The notes under the pieces are model-generated. The model saw only the letters and a program-made list of their open reading frames with translations. It was not told the origin of the DNA and searched no databases. Positions 1 through 6,389 of a stretch of DNA of 15,545 nt are shown here, piece by piece. The position numbers and the translations under genes are program-made. This stretch comes from Oscillospiraceae bacterium (GTDB lineage Bacteria > Bacillota_A > Clostridia > Oscillospirales > Ruminococcaceae): the NCBI GenBank assembly GCA_900766795.1, contig CAAFWX010000234.1, positions 1-15,545 on the forward strand. The letters are read 5' to 3'. Position 1 is the stretch's first letter. The number at the start of each line of letters is the position of its first letter.

Positions 1-23
1 AGGATAAGAGAGGTATTTAGCAC

Positions 24-623
24 ATGAATGTACTTGTAGTTTATTGTCATCCAAGCCAAAACAGCTTTACCTATTCGGTCAAGGAATCATTTCTAAAGGG
101 GCTGAAAGACGGTGGGCACCTATATGAAGTATCCGACCTGTATGCCGACAGGTTTAATCCCGTTATGTCGGAGAACGAATATCTTCGAGAGGGATTTTAC
201 CGCGTGGATAAACCTATTCCCGACGATGTCTTGAATGAACAAGCGAAAATAAATAGAGCAGACGCTATTGCGTTCATATATCCCGACTTCTGGACGGCTT
301 CGCCTGCTATGCTGGAGGGCTGGTTTCAGAGAGTCTGGACATACGGTTTTGCCTATGGGGATAACCCCTCTATGAAATGTCTTGAAAAAGCATTGTTTCT
401 GGTTACAATGGGTGGCTCACTCAATGATGACATTCGTCAGGAACAACTGGAAGCAATGAAAACCGTTATGGTGGGCGACAGAATAAAGAATCGTGCAAAG
501 AAATGCGAAGTGTACGCATTCGACCGAATGACCCGAGGATATGGCAATGACGCTGAAAGAGAAGCAAGAAAAGAAGTCTTTTGTCAGCGGGCATATGACT
601 TGGGAAAAAATATACATTATTGA
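24..623 (+). CDS. Flavodoxin-fold NAD(P)H oxidoreductase (quinone reductase/KefG type)
   Basis: This 199-residue protein resembles the flavodoxin-2 family of NAD(P)H:quinone oxidoreductases (NQO1, MdaB, KefG), cytosolic flavoproteins that pass two electrons from NAD(P)H to quinones or similar acceptors. An N-terminal beta strand (residues 2-7) runs into CHPSQNSFTYS (8-18), the flavin-phosphate loop. The stretch IYPDFW (85-90), followed by a Trp-rich segment ending GFAYG (108-112), matches the family's conserved substrate and flavin-ring region. The length is normal for the family. A GAGAGG site lies about 10 nt before the ATG. The start is only 24 bases from the window edge, so any upstream operon partner is not visible. 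The downstream LacI gene has its own promoter. The family call is strong, but the physiological acceptor cannot be read from the sequence. Confidence 0.85.
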   Translation: MNVLVVYCHPSQNSFTYSVKESFLKGLKDGGHLYEVSDLYADRFNPVMSENEYLREGFYRVDKPIPDDVLNEQAKINRADAIAFIYPDFWTASPAMLEGWFQRVWTYGFAYGDNPSMKCLEKALFLVTMGGSLNDDIRQEQLEAMKTVMVGDRIKNRAKKCEVYAFDRMTRGYGNDAEREARKEVFCQRAYDLGKNIHY

Positions 624-700
624 ATTGATTAGTGTATGCAATGTGATATCCGTATGTTTTTTAAAAAAATCTTTTCGGGTATTGCCACTAGCCCCACGGT

Positions 701-729
701 CGGGGGAGCCCTGCTGCTGTGCTCCCCTG
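701..729. repeat. GC-rich inverted repeat in intergenic DNA
   Basis: GGGGAGC (703-709) pairs perfectly with GCTCCCC (721-727) across an 11-nt loop, and the stem extends by a G-T and a C-G pair to 701/729. No T-tract follows on either strand, so this is not a standard terminator. It sits in a GC-rich patch (about 690-760) inside AT-rich intergenic DNA, after the oxidoreductase and before the LacI promoter. It could be an extragenic palindrome or a remnant of one. Confidence 0.5.
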
Positions 730-782
730 TTCCGCAAAAACGCAGCCGGTGCCGTCATTTATATTTCATAAACCGAAATGTC

Positions 783-811
783 TTGATTTTTCAAAACTAA
801 TATGATATAAT
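783..811 (+). promoter_or_regulatory. Sigma-A promoter of the LacI-type regulator
   Basis: TTGATT (783-788) is separated by 17 bp from TATAAT (806-811), and TG at 803-804 makes it an extended -10. Transcription would start near 818, leaving a leader of about 70 nt before the regulator ATG at 888. Confidence 0.75.
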
Positions 812-887
812 TCTATTATCAGATTTATCTTGCAATAACCATTGTAAGCACACATTTTGTGTTCATTATTTTTTTGAGGACTCGTCA

Positions 888-1886
888 ATGAAAAAAAAGA
901 TTACTCTCACCGATATTGCTAAAGAGTGTAACACCAGTAATGTCACCATCTCAAAAGCTCTGGCAGGGAAAAGCGGAGTCAGCGAAGAACTCCGCGAAAA
1001 GATAATCTCAACAGCCGAAAAGCTTGGATATGTTTCCCCCAGACAAAACGTTTCTCACGGAGGGACTATCGGTATACTGATACCCGAAAAATTCATCAAT
1101 CCTAACGGCTCGTTTTACTGGGCTCTCTATAATAATCTGGTTCAGCACTTTAAGCCAAAAAATATCAGCTGTATTCAGGAGAACATCACCGCTCATGAAG
1201 AGGAAGCGCTCATAATGCCAAAGCTTCTCACCGGAAGCAACATCGCGGGAATAATCTCGCTCGGTCAGCTGAGCGAAGAATATATCCGTCAGCTCATGAA
1301 ACAAAAACAAAACATTCTGTTGTTAGACTATTATGTTGATGGAATTGACGCAGACTGCATAGTAACCAATGGCTTTTCGGGCGGCTACAAATTAACAAAG
1401 TATCTTATCTCACAGGGTCATACGAAAATCGGATTTGTTGGTACTCGTCTTGCTACAAGCAGCATTTTCGACAGATATATGGGTTACCTGAAAGCAATGC
1501 TGGAGTATGGCTTGAATGTAAACGACGAATGGCTGATTAGCGACCGCAAAAAAAACAATGAGTTATTCGCTCACATCGAATTTCCCGAAAAGCTTCCTAC
1601 CGCGTTCGTTTGCAACTGCGATGAAACCGCGTTTAAGGTGATACGCGACCTCGGGCTTCGCGGAATAAGCGTTCCAGATGAAATATCGGTAGTAGGCTAT
1701 GACAACTATCTGATTTCCGAAATCTCCAATCCGCCCATTACCACAATCAACATTGACGCAGGTGAAATGGCTAGCCTCGCAGTTTCGACTATTCTGGAGC
1801 GCGTTTCAGACCCTAAGCTTCCCACAAGGATTAAGACAATTGAAGGCAAGTTAGTTTGCAAAGGTTCAGTAAAAAAGGTCACCTGA
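888..1886 (+). CDS. LacI-family transcriptional regulator
   Basis: This is a 332-residue sugar-responsive DNA-binding protein with the full LacI architecture. The N-terminal helix-turn-helix spans residues 5-51: LTDIAKECNTSNVTISKAL is the two-helix reader and the following LREKIISTAEKLGY is the usual hinge-side helix. The periplasmic-binding-protein-like ligand and dimerisation domain runs from about 62 to 327 and includes the typical VSVVGYDN-like element (here ISVVGYDNY). GAGGA lies 7 nt before the ATG and the promoter is at 783-811. The gene converges on the sugar ABC operon. That operon's promoter is flanked by AACCGGTT palindromes, the kind of CG-centred site LacI proteins use, so it is the likely target. 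The effector sugar is unknown. Confidence 0.93.
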   Translation: MKKKITLTDIAKECNTSNVTISKALAGKSGVSEELREKIISTAEKLGYVSPRQNVSHGGTIGILIPEKFINPNGSFYWALYNNLVQHFKPKNISCIQENITAHEEEALIMPKLLTGSNIAGIISLGQLSEEYIRQLMKQKQNILLLDYYVDGIDADCIVTNGFSGGYKLTKYLISQGHTKIGFVGTRLATSSIFDRYMGYLKAMLEYGLNVNDEWLISDRKKNNELFAHIEFPEKLPTAFVCNCDETAFKVIRDLGLRGISVPDEISVVGYDNYLISEISNPPITTINIDAGEMASLAVSTILERVSDPKLPTRIKTIEGKLVCKGSVKKVT

Positions 1887-1901
1887 TTCGGGTGACCTTT
1901 T
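1873..1901. terminator. Bidirectional intrinsic terminator overlapping the lacI stop codon
   Basis: AAAAGGTCACC (1873-1883) pairs with GGTGACCTTTT (1891-1901) around a 7-nt loop. The regulator's TGA (1884-1886) lies in the loop. The + strand runs on into TTTTCTTTT. The minus strand also gives six Ts, so the site could stop transcription from both converging units. Confidence 0.85.
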
Positions 1902-1913
1902 CTTTTAAGAAAA

Positions 1914-1943
1914 GTGGCGCAGCACGATTTCGTACTGCGCCGG
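1914..1943 (-). terminator. Terminator of the sugar ABC operon
   Basis: GGCGCAG (1916-1922) pairs with CTGCGCC (1935-1941), with an inner ACG/CGT pair around a 4-nt loop. Read on the minus strand the hairpin is followed by ACTTTTCTT, about 45 nt after the MalG-type permease stop. No T-tract follows on the + strand. Confidence 0.7.
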
Positions 1944-1984
1944 AGAAATGAAGAGTAATATGTAAATATGGAAATGAGACCGTT

Positions 1985-2887
1985 TTACTCTTTTACAGAG
2001 CCTGCAACAAGATTGCTGTAAATAAACTTCTGGAGAAACAGAAAGATTACCAGCGAAGGAATAATACAGATTATAATTCCCGCAAAAATAACTTCCCACT
2101 GTGCGCTGTACGGTCCGATGAACTTATACAGCGCGGTCGAAACAACCGCAAGGTCATCGCTCGGCATATACAGATTTGCGGTGTAGAAATCGTTGTAAAT
2201 GCTTACAAACTTTATTACCAGAACCGTTGCGATTGCAGGACGCAGCATCGGGAGAATGATACTCCAGTATACTCTCGGATAGGAAGCGCCGTCAAGTATA
2301 GCGCTTTCGTCCAACGATACCGAAATATTATCAAGAAACTGAATGAATATGTAGATTGATACTATATCTGTTCCGATATACAGAATACACGGCGCCCAGA
2401 TGGTATTGTACAGTCCGAGCTTGCTTACAATCTGGAATACAGTAACCTGCATAGCGATATTCGGGAGAAGCGCGGCAAATAAGAAAACCATTTTTACGGC
2501 GCGGGTAAACAGCATTCTGAAACGCTGAAGAACAAATGCGGTCATTGTTCCCGTGATGATTGTTCCAAAGCAGGATACAGCAAGGATAAGCCCTGTGTTT
2601 ACCAGACCCTTCATGACGTTTCCGTTGATGAAAGCAGTCGCAAAATTCTTAAACTGAGGTACCGAAGGAAGCGTGAATACATTTGTGGTAATGTACTCGT
2701 CGTGCGTCTTGAAAGCTCCAATAAGCACAACCAGCAAGGGAATAATTACAACCAAACAGCATAGTCCCAAAAACAGGTACGTCAGCACATTGAAAAGAAT
2801 CTTTACCGCTTTGGGTGTTTCTTTGAAATGATAGTCCTTGATGTTGAAGTCCTGCTTTTTCTTCGACAGATTTGCCAACACAATCAC
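1985..2887 (-). CDS. Carbohydrate ABC transporter permease, MalG type
   Basis: This 300-residue inner-membrane permease (CUT1 family) would form a heterodimeric channel with the upstream MalF-type protein. About six membrane segments are visible (for example around 32-58, 97-120, 131-152, 168-185, 215-232 and 265-288). The cytoplasmic EAA loop that docks the ATPase is DESAILDGAS...ILP (193-213). The start is a GTG whose first bases overlap the TGA of the upstream permease (GTGA, 4 nt), with AGGAG about 5 nt before it, which indicates translational coupling. A second GTG two codons later is a possible alternative start. No ATP-binding subunit is encoded nearby; in many Firmicutes a shared MsmK-type ATPase serves such operons. 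Confidence 0.93.
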   Translation of the reverse strand: MIVLANLSKKKQDFNIKDYHFKETPKAVKILFNVLTYLFLGLCCLVVIIPLLVVLIGAFKTHDEYITTNVFTLPSVPQFKNFATAFINGNVMKGLVNTGLILAVSCFGTIITGTMTAFVLQRFRMLFTRAVKMVFLFAALLPNIAMQVTVFQIVSKLGLYNTIWAPCILYIGTDIVSIYIFIQFLDNISVSLDESAILDGASYPRVYWSIILPMLRPAIATVLVIKFVSIYNDFYTANLYMPSDDLAVVSTALYKFIGPYSAQWEVIFAGIIICIIPSLVIFLFLQKFIYSNLVAGSVKE

Positions 2888-3810
2888 TTCCTCTCCTTGA
2901 AAAACGCCTTCTGTATTCCCGTTATCACCAGAATAATTGCCAGCAATACAATAGCCATTGCTGAAGCAAGACCTATCTTCTGATACTGGAAGGCAGTTTC
3001 TATCGTCTTAATAACGAATGTGCTTGTACCGTTGCGTCCGCCGGTTATGATGTAGGGTATTTCAAATACAGACACAGCGCCCTTTATTGCAAGAATAAGC
3101 TGAAGCGCAACAATAGGACGAATACTCGGGAATATGATATACCAGAAGCGCTGCCATGCGTTTGCGCCGTCAAGGTCAGCCGCTTCATAAATGTCCGGCG
3201 AAATGGACTGAATTGCGCCTATATACATGACGATATCAAAGCCTATGTATCTCCATATGGAAGCAAACACAAGACAGAAGTTTACAATATCGGGGTTAGA
3301 AAGCCATTTAACGGGTTCCGCACCAAACATCATCAGTATGCTGTTAAGCGTTCCCTCGGTATTTGTTATTCCGTCGCCCTTCTGGAAAAAACGGCGGAAG
3401 ATAAGAGATACCGCAACGCCGTTCATCATATACGGAAAGAACAGAATGCCCTTAAATACGTTCGCAAACTTTATCTTAGAGCACAGGAGAGTTGCTAAAA
3501 ACAAGGCCAGTCCCTGCTGTACAAACGAGCCTACCATATAGTAGAGGCTGTTTTTAAAGGTTGACAAATAGCTTTTGTCGGTGAACAGACGTTTATAGTT
3601 ATCTAATCCGACCCACTCGACCGACACTCCAAGCTGGTCGCGCTTTTGGAAACTGAATATACCCATATTCACAGCGGGTATCAGCGTAAACAGAATTAGC
3701 AGCACCAGCGGAATAAGCAGGAAAAGCACCGTTGTAATATACTTCTGACCGGTGTATCCTTTTATCCACTGCATAAACGTGCGCTTTTGTCTGGAGTTTT
3801 CGACTGCCAT
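2884..3810 (-). CDS. Carbohydrate ABC transporter permease, MalF type
   Basis: This 308-residue CUT1 membrane permease has its first membrane span at about 25-48 and five more downstream. The ATPase-coupling EAA loop is intact: EAADLDGANA...IIFP at 209-228. It carries a short N-terminus, as usual for Gram-positive MalF-like proteins, and lacks the long P2 loop of E. coli MalF. It lies 171 nt after the binding-protein gene, separated by two potential hairpins, and overlaps the next permease by 4 nt. The ATG is at 3810; the upstream AAAGGA/GGACGG is only a weak, distant ribosome site, which fits reduced expression relative to the binding protein. Confidence 0.93.
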   Translation of the reverse strand: MAVENSRQKRTFMQWIKGYTGQKYITTVLFLLIPLVLLILFTLIPAVNMGIFSFQKRDQLGVSVEWVGLDNYKRLFTDKSYLSTFKNSLYYMVGSFVQQGLALFLATLLCSKIKFANVFKGILFFPYMMNGVAVSLIFRRFFQKGDGITNTEGTLNSILMMFGAEPVKWLSNPDIVNFCLVFASIWRYIGFDIVMYIGAIQSISPDIYEAADLDGANAWQRFWYIIFPSIRPIVALQLILAIKGAVSVFEIPYIITGGRNGTSTFVIKTIETAFQYQKIGLASAMAIVLLAIILVITGIQKAFFKERK

Positions 3811-3862
3811 AAATTCTATTTTCCGTCCTTTCCGATGGTGGTATTATCCCTAATACAGCTAA

Positions 3863-3887
3863 TTCGGGAAGGGATATCCTTCCCGAA
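3863..3887 (-). repeat. Intercistronic stem-loop between binding protein and permease
   Basis: TTCGGGAAGG (3863-3872) pairs perfectly with CCTTCCCGAA (3878-3887) across a 5-nt loop. No T-tract follows on the minus strand. The likely role is protecting the 3' end of the binding-protein message or lowering permease expression, by analogy with the malE-malF gap; this is inference. Confidence 0.65.
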
Positions 3888-3910
3888 TCGGCTTGGGAGA
3901 AATGGGAAAA

Positions 3911-3960
3911 GCGGCATCGCATTATGCAAAAGGGTCAATGGAGGTACTCTTTTATGCCGC
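3911..3960 (-). repeat. Second possible intercistronic hairpin
   Basis: GCGGCAT (3911-3917) pairs with ATGCCGC (3954-3960), and inside it AAAAG (3929-3933) faces CTTTT (3949-3953). It begins about 20 nt after the binding-protein stop on the minus strand. It may act together with the 3863-3887 stem. Confidence 0.45.
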
Positions 3961-3981
3961 CATGAGAAAAGCTGTTTTTAA

Positions 3982-5391
3982 TCAGCCGTTTGCAGAAAGG
4001 TACGCTTGAAAATCAGCGTTTGCATCTCTGGTTGCATTCCACTTTTCGTTTGCGTCGGAAAGGATGGAGTCAAACTTATCCATGCCCTCGCCCGAAAGCG
4101 CAGCTTCCGCAATCTGAATCTTGAAGTTTGCAGCGTCGCCCTGCCATGTACCAACCTCGGAGTCATTATTGATAGCGTCCCAAACGCCTACAAGACCCTG
4201 GGGTGCGGTATCGGTAACAAAGAACTCACAGTCAGCGAAATCAGTGAGATAATCGGGCATTTCGGAGCCTCTCAGTGCGCATACGGAGCCTTCCTTCTGT
4301 GCAAAACCGGATTCTTCTACAAACCATGTAATGTACTTCTTACCAAGCTCTTTAATCTCGGCGCTTCTGTTCTTGTTGATTCCGAGGCAGTAGTCGGAGG
4401 TGGATTCCGCATACTGCTTGCCGTTTACGCTGAACGGTGCGGGCATATAGCCGATGTCATCGGGGTTTTCGCCTGCTTCCTTGAACTGGGATACAGCCCA
4501 GCTTCCCATTACCATGGTTGCAATCTTGCCGTCGTTGATAGCCTTCTTGCAGCCTTCCCAGTCAGATGTTGCCGGGTCTTCCTCGTGGAGGGTCGGATCC
4601 TTAAAGATATCGAACATCAGCTTGTATACTTCATAATAAGCGTCGCCGGGAACAAACAGGTCTCTTTGAGAGGTGAGAATGTCGGTTTCGTAGGACTTGT
4701 TTCCTGACGCGGAATTTACGAGAGAAGCCCACTGTACAAGAGTCCAGCTTGCGTCTGCGAAGTTGGTGTAGTAAGGAATTGCGTCGGTGTTGTCGGCAAT
4801 TAGCTTAAGGTCTGCAACGAAATCCTCGGGCGTCTTAGGAAGCTCGGTAATGCCCGCTTCCTTCCAGATACGCTTGTTGTAGCAGATACCGCCTGCGATT
4901 GTACCGAGGTGAGCGATACCGTAGACGGTGTTGTCATACATCTTCTTGTCTGCCCACATGTATTTTTCGGAAAGCTCGTCATAGGTGCCGAGCGGCTCGA
5001 AGAAGTTGGAGAGGTCCTCAAGCTTTACTGTGTCGGGAATCATCAGAACATCGCCATAATCTGTGGTGTTCATCATAGTAGGAACATCAGATGAGTAATC
5101 TGTGAATGCCTGATATACAACGGTGCAGTTGTTTGCCTCCTCAAAGGACTTTGTCATCTCTGCAAGAGAGCCGTCGTCCTTTCTGTCAGTACGGTGAGTA
5201 AGAACGGTGAGCGTCAGCTTGTCGCCGGTATTTGTGTTATCGGCGGGAGTTTTCTCTGCTTCGCTGTTGCCTGTGCTGCTTGTTGCTTCGGAATCAGAAA
5301 CAACGCTGCTTGTCGTGCCGGAGCTGCATGCAGTTAGACCAAGTACTGTGCTCGCTGCAAGCAAACATGCCAGAAGTTTTTTCAGTTTCAT
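3982..5391 (-). CDS. Sugar ABC transporter substrate-binding lipoprotein
   Basis: This 469-residue extracellular solute-binding protein (family 1, MalE-like) would deliver sugar to the two permeases downstream. MKLKK starts a lipoprotein signal peptide whose lipobox is LTAC with Cys22 as the lipidated residue. A Ser/Thr/Glu-rich linker to about residue 55 follows, then the two-lobe binding domain (LTLTVLTHRTD onward). I chose the ATG at 5391 rather than the in-frame ATG at 5418, because GGAGG lies 8 nt before 5391 and the signal peptide begins there. It is first in the operon, behind a perfect -35/-10 promoter bracketed by two AACCGGTT sites. The substrate is not evident; no glycosidase is encoded nearby. 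Confidence 0.93.
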   Translation of the reverse strand: MKLKKLLACLLAASTVLGLTACSSGTTSSVVSDSEATSSTGNSEAEKTPADNTNTGDKLTLTVLTHRTDRKDDGSLAEMTKSFEEANNCTVVYQAFTDYSSDVPTMMNTTDYGDVLMIPDTVKLEDLSNFFEPLGTYDELSEKYMWADKKMYDNTVYGIAHLGTIAGGICYNKRIWKEAGITELPKTPEDFVADLKLIADNTDAIPYYTNFADASWTLVQWASLVNSASGNKSYETDILTSQRDLFVPGDAYYEVYKLMFDIFKDPTLHEEDPATSDWEGCKKAINDGKIATMVMGSWAVSQFKEAGENPDDIGYMPAPFSVNGKQYAESTSDYCLGINKNRSAEIKELGKKYITWFVEESGFAQKEGSVCALRGSEMPDYLTDFADCEFFVTDTAPQGLVGVWDAINNDSEVGTWQGDAANFKIQIAEAALSGEGMDKFDSILSDANEKWNATRDANADFQAYLSANG

Positions 5392-5432
5392 TTGTGTTTC
5401 CTCCATTAAAAAGTTCATAATTGATTGCTTAG

Positions 5433-5440
5433 AACCGGTT
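5433..5440. promoter_or_regulatory. Candidate LacI-family operator, downstream site
   Basis: The perfect palindrome AACCGGTT has the CG centre typical of LacI-family operators. It lies in the leader, about 40 bp after the predicted start of the ABC operon, where bound repressor could block elongation. The link to the LacI protein at 888-1886 is inference. Confidence 0.6.
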
Positions 5441-5484
5441 AAGCTTAACTTAATTTTCGATTTACTTTCGCTTAACCTGATTAT

Positions 5485-5513
5485 ATTATATTAACTCTAA
5501 AAACAAATGTCAA
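5485..5513 (-). promoter_or_regulatory. Consensus sigma-A promoter of the sugar ABC operon
   Basis: On the minus strand TTGACA (5513-5508) and TATAAT (5490-5485) are separated by exactly 17 bp, a perfect consensus match. The start would be near 5478, leaving a leader of about 87 nt. Such a strong core promoter implies control by repression. Confidence 0.85.
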
Positions 5514-5524
5514 TAGGTTTAAAT

Positions 5525-5542
5525 TAAGTTTATACAAACTTA
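5525..5542. repeat. AT-rich inverted repeat upstream of the ABC promoter
   Basis: TAAGTTT (5525-5531) and AAACTTA (5536-5542) form a perfect 7-bp inverted repeat with a 4-bp spacer. It lies between the -35 box and the upstream AACCGGTT. It could be a second regulator's site; none is identified. Confidence 0.4.
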
Positions 5543-5545
5543 TAA

Positions 5546-5553
5546 AACCGGTT
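5546..5553. promoter_or_regulatory. Candidate LacI-family operator, upstream site
   Basis: A second perfect AACCGGTT, flanked by AA and AA (AAAACCGGTTAA). It is about 35 bp upstream of the -35 box and 113 bp centre to centre from the first site. The pair could support repression by looping. Confidence 0.6.
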
Positions 5554-5852
5554 AATTCCTTTTGTCTATAATGCACATATTTTGTTCTTCACCAAAGCAG
5601 TGCCTAACTTTCATTACCTAACTGAGTGTGTGTGCGAATAAGAATACCCCCTATCGGAAACAATTACAGCAATAGGAAAGCCTATTAACGTACTTTTCTT
5701 TTCTTATAGAGCCGTCCTTTTTATGGGACTTTTGTTAATGATAATCTCATTTTCCGACTATTATCCCATTCATCAACTAAGTTAATATTAAGTTTAATTT
5801 TATTCAATCGTCAATATCAGTTTAACCACAAAAAAACACAAAGCTATGATAT

Positions 5853-5884
5853 AAAAAAAGCGTAAAAGCAATTTGCTTCCACGC
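5853..5884 (-). terminator. Intrinsic terminator after a truncated gene
   Basis: On the minus strand GCGT/ACGC (5884-5881 with 5863-5860) and AAGCA/TGCTT (5878-5874 with 5870-5866) form a stem with one 2-nt internal mismatch. Seven Ts follow (5859-5853). It begins 12 nt after a stop codon at 5897-5899, as expected for a real gene end. Confidence 0.75.
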
Positions 5885-5896
5885 CCAAATGAAGTA

Positions 5897-6052
5897 TTAT
5901 TTTTTGCGGTTTCTTCTTTTCCGTGCCGACTTATCGTCATAATGCTTTCCGTCGGCTTTATCTACTGCCTCCAAAAAGTCATAGGCACTTTCGCATCTGA
6001 ATACCCTGATGAAAATGCGGAAATCTTTTTCATGCAAAAGTGTACCGATAGG
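5897..6052 (-). pseudogene. Truncated gene tail, family not recognised
   Basis: The minus-strand frame from 6052 to the TAA at 5899-5897 encodes about 51 residues that look protein-like. The segment contains RVFRCESAYDFLEAVDKADG and ends in a basic tail KSARKRRNRKK. A terminator follows within 15 nt, which argues that this is a genuine gene end. A stop at 6055-6053 closes the frame upstream, and no ATG or ribosome site fits; TTG at 6037 has no convincing Shine-Dalgarno sequence. The simplest reading is the 3' remnant of a decayed gene. A 46-residue small protein with a TTG start is the alternative. I do not recognise the family. Confidence 0.4.
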
Positions 6053-6095
6053 TTATAGAAAATCAATAGTTCAATTCCTGTTAATATAAAAGCTC

Positions 6096-6124
6096 TTGAC
6101 GACTTTCCCAAACAGTGCTATAAT
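6096..6124 (+). promoter_or_regulatory. Near-consensus promoter with no obvious gene
   Basis: TTGACG (6096-6101), a 17-bp spacer and TATAAT (6119-6124). The start would be near 6131. The only rightward frame after it (ATG 6157) lacks a ribosome site and runs through the terminator hairpin. Confidence 0.6.
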
Positions 6125-6130
6125 AGGCAA

Positions 6131-6301
6131 GCCGACAAATGGCTCTGTAATGCGCAATGACAGTTTCTGAGCGATTCGGATCGCGGTTCGTCTTTTCGCT
6201 TTCATCTGAAACACTTCTGTTTCTTATTCCCTTTTCTTTTTGTGCTTTCTTGGCAAAACAAATCCCTCCTATGGTTCTAATATACCATAGGAGGGTCTTT
6301 T
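6131..6301 (+). ncRNA. Candidate small RNA bounded by promoter and terminator
   Basis: The segment is about 170 nt long, from the predicted start of the 6096-6124 promoter to the U-tract of the 6264-6295 hairpin, with no supported ORF. It contains an inner hairpin GCGAT-TCGG-ATCGC at about 6170-6185 and a pyrimidine-rich middle. No known RNA family is recognised. It is proposed only from signal placement. Confidence 0.35.
6264..6301. terminator. Strong terminator hairpin with 12-bp perfect stem
   Basis: CCCTCCTATGGT (6264-6275) pairs with ACCATAGGAGGG (6284-6295) around an 8-nt loop. On the + strand TCTTTTTG follows. On the minus strand ATTTGTTTTG follows, so it could also end the thioredoxin/permease/ArsR operon read leftwards. 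Confidence 0.8.
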
Positions 6302-6339
6302 TGTCTTTGTGTTTTACCGGTTTAAATAAAAGCATCGTA

Positions 6340-6355
6340 AATCCGGCTTCGGATT
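6340..6355. repeat. Small stem-loop downstream of the ars-type operon
   Basis: AATCCG (6340-6345) and CGGATT (6350-6355) close a GCTT tetraloop. CTTTT follows on the + strand, and a looser T-rich stretch follows on the minus strand. It could be a first weak stop for the operon ending at 6390. Confidence 0.4.
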
Positions 6356-6389
6356 CTTTTGAACGCAGATAAAAGCAACCCTTTTCATA

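Larger units (their letters stand above)
5554..6389. other. AT-rich intergenic region without an intact gene
   Basis: About 840 bp with no convincing complete gene. It holds a weak leftward promoter candidate (TTGACG 5814-5809, 18 bp, TAATAT 5790-5785), a short inverted repeat AATAGG/CCTATT (5671-5686), a truncated gene tail with terminator (5853-6052), a rightward promoter (6096-6124) and a strong terminator hairpin (6264-6295). A third ACCGGT core sits at 6316-6321, one base off the AAACCGGTTAA pattern. The repeated word ATTAAGTTTA occurs at 5523-5532 and 5787-5796. Confidence 0.5.

Noticed and set aside
417..771. Open frames on both strands across the oxidoreductase 3' end and the GC-rich patch
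   Set aside because: They overlap a real gene and include a palindromic, low-complexity stretch; no start signals are present.
4006..4707. 233-residue open frame on the + strand opposite the sugar-binding protein gene
   Set aside because: It is an antisense shadow of a clear lipoprotein gene, with no ribosome site and no family resemblance.
5873..6058. 61-residue + strand ORF
   Set aside because: It is antisense to the better supported truncated gene tail, with no ribosome site or promoter.
6081..6335. 84-residue minus-strand ORF downstream of the thioredoxin gene
   Set aside because: Not listed as a gene, because a 12-bp perfect terminator stem lies inside it and the ATG has no ribosome site. 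Its 3' part is kept only as a possible gene remnant.
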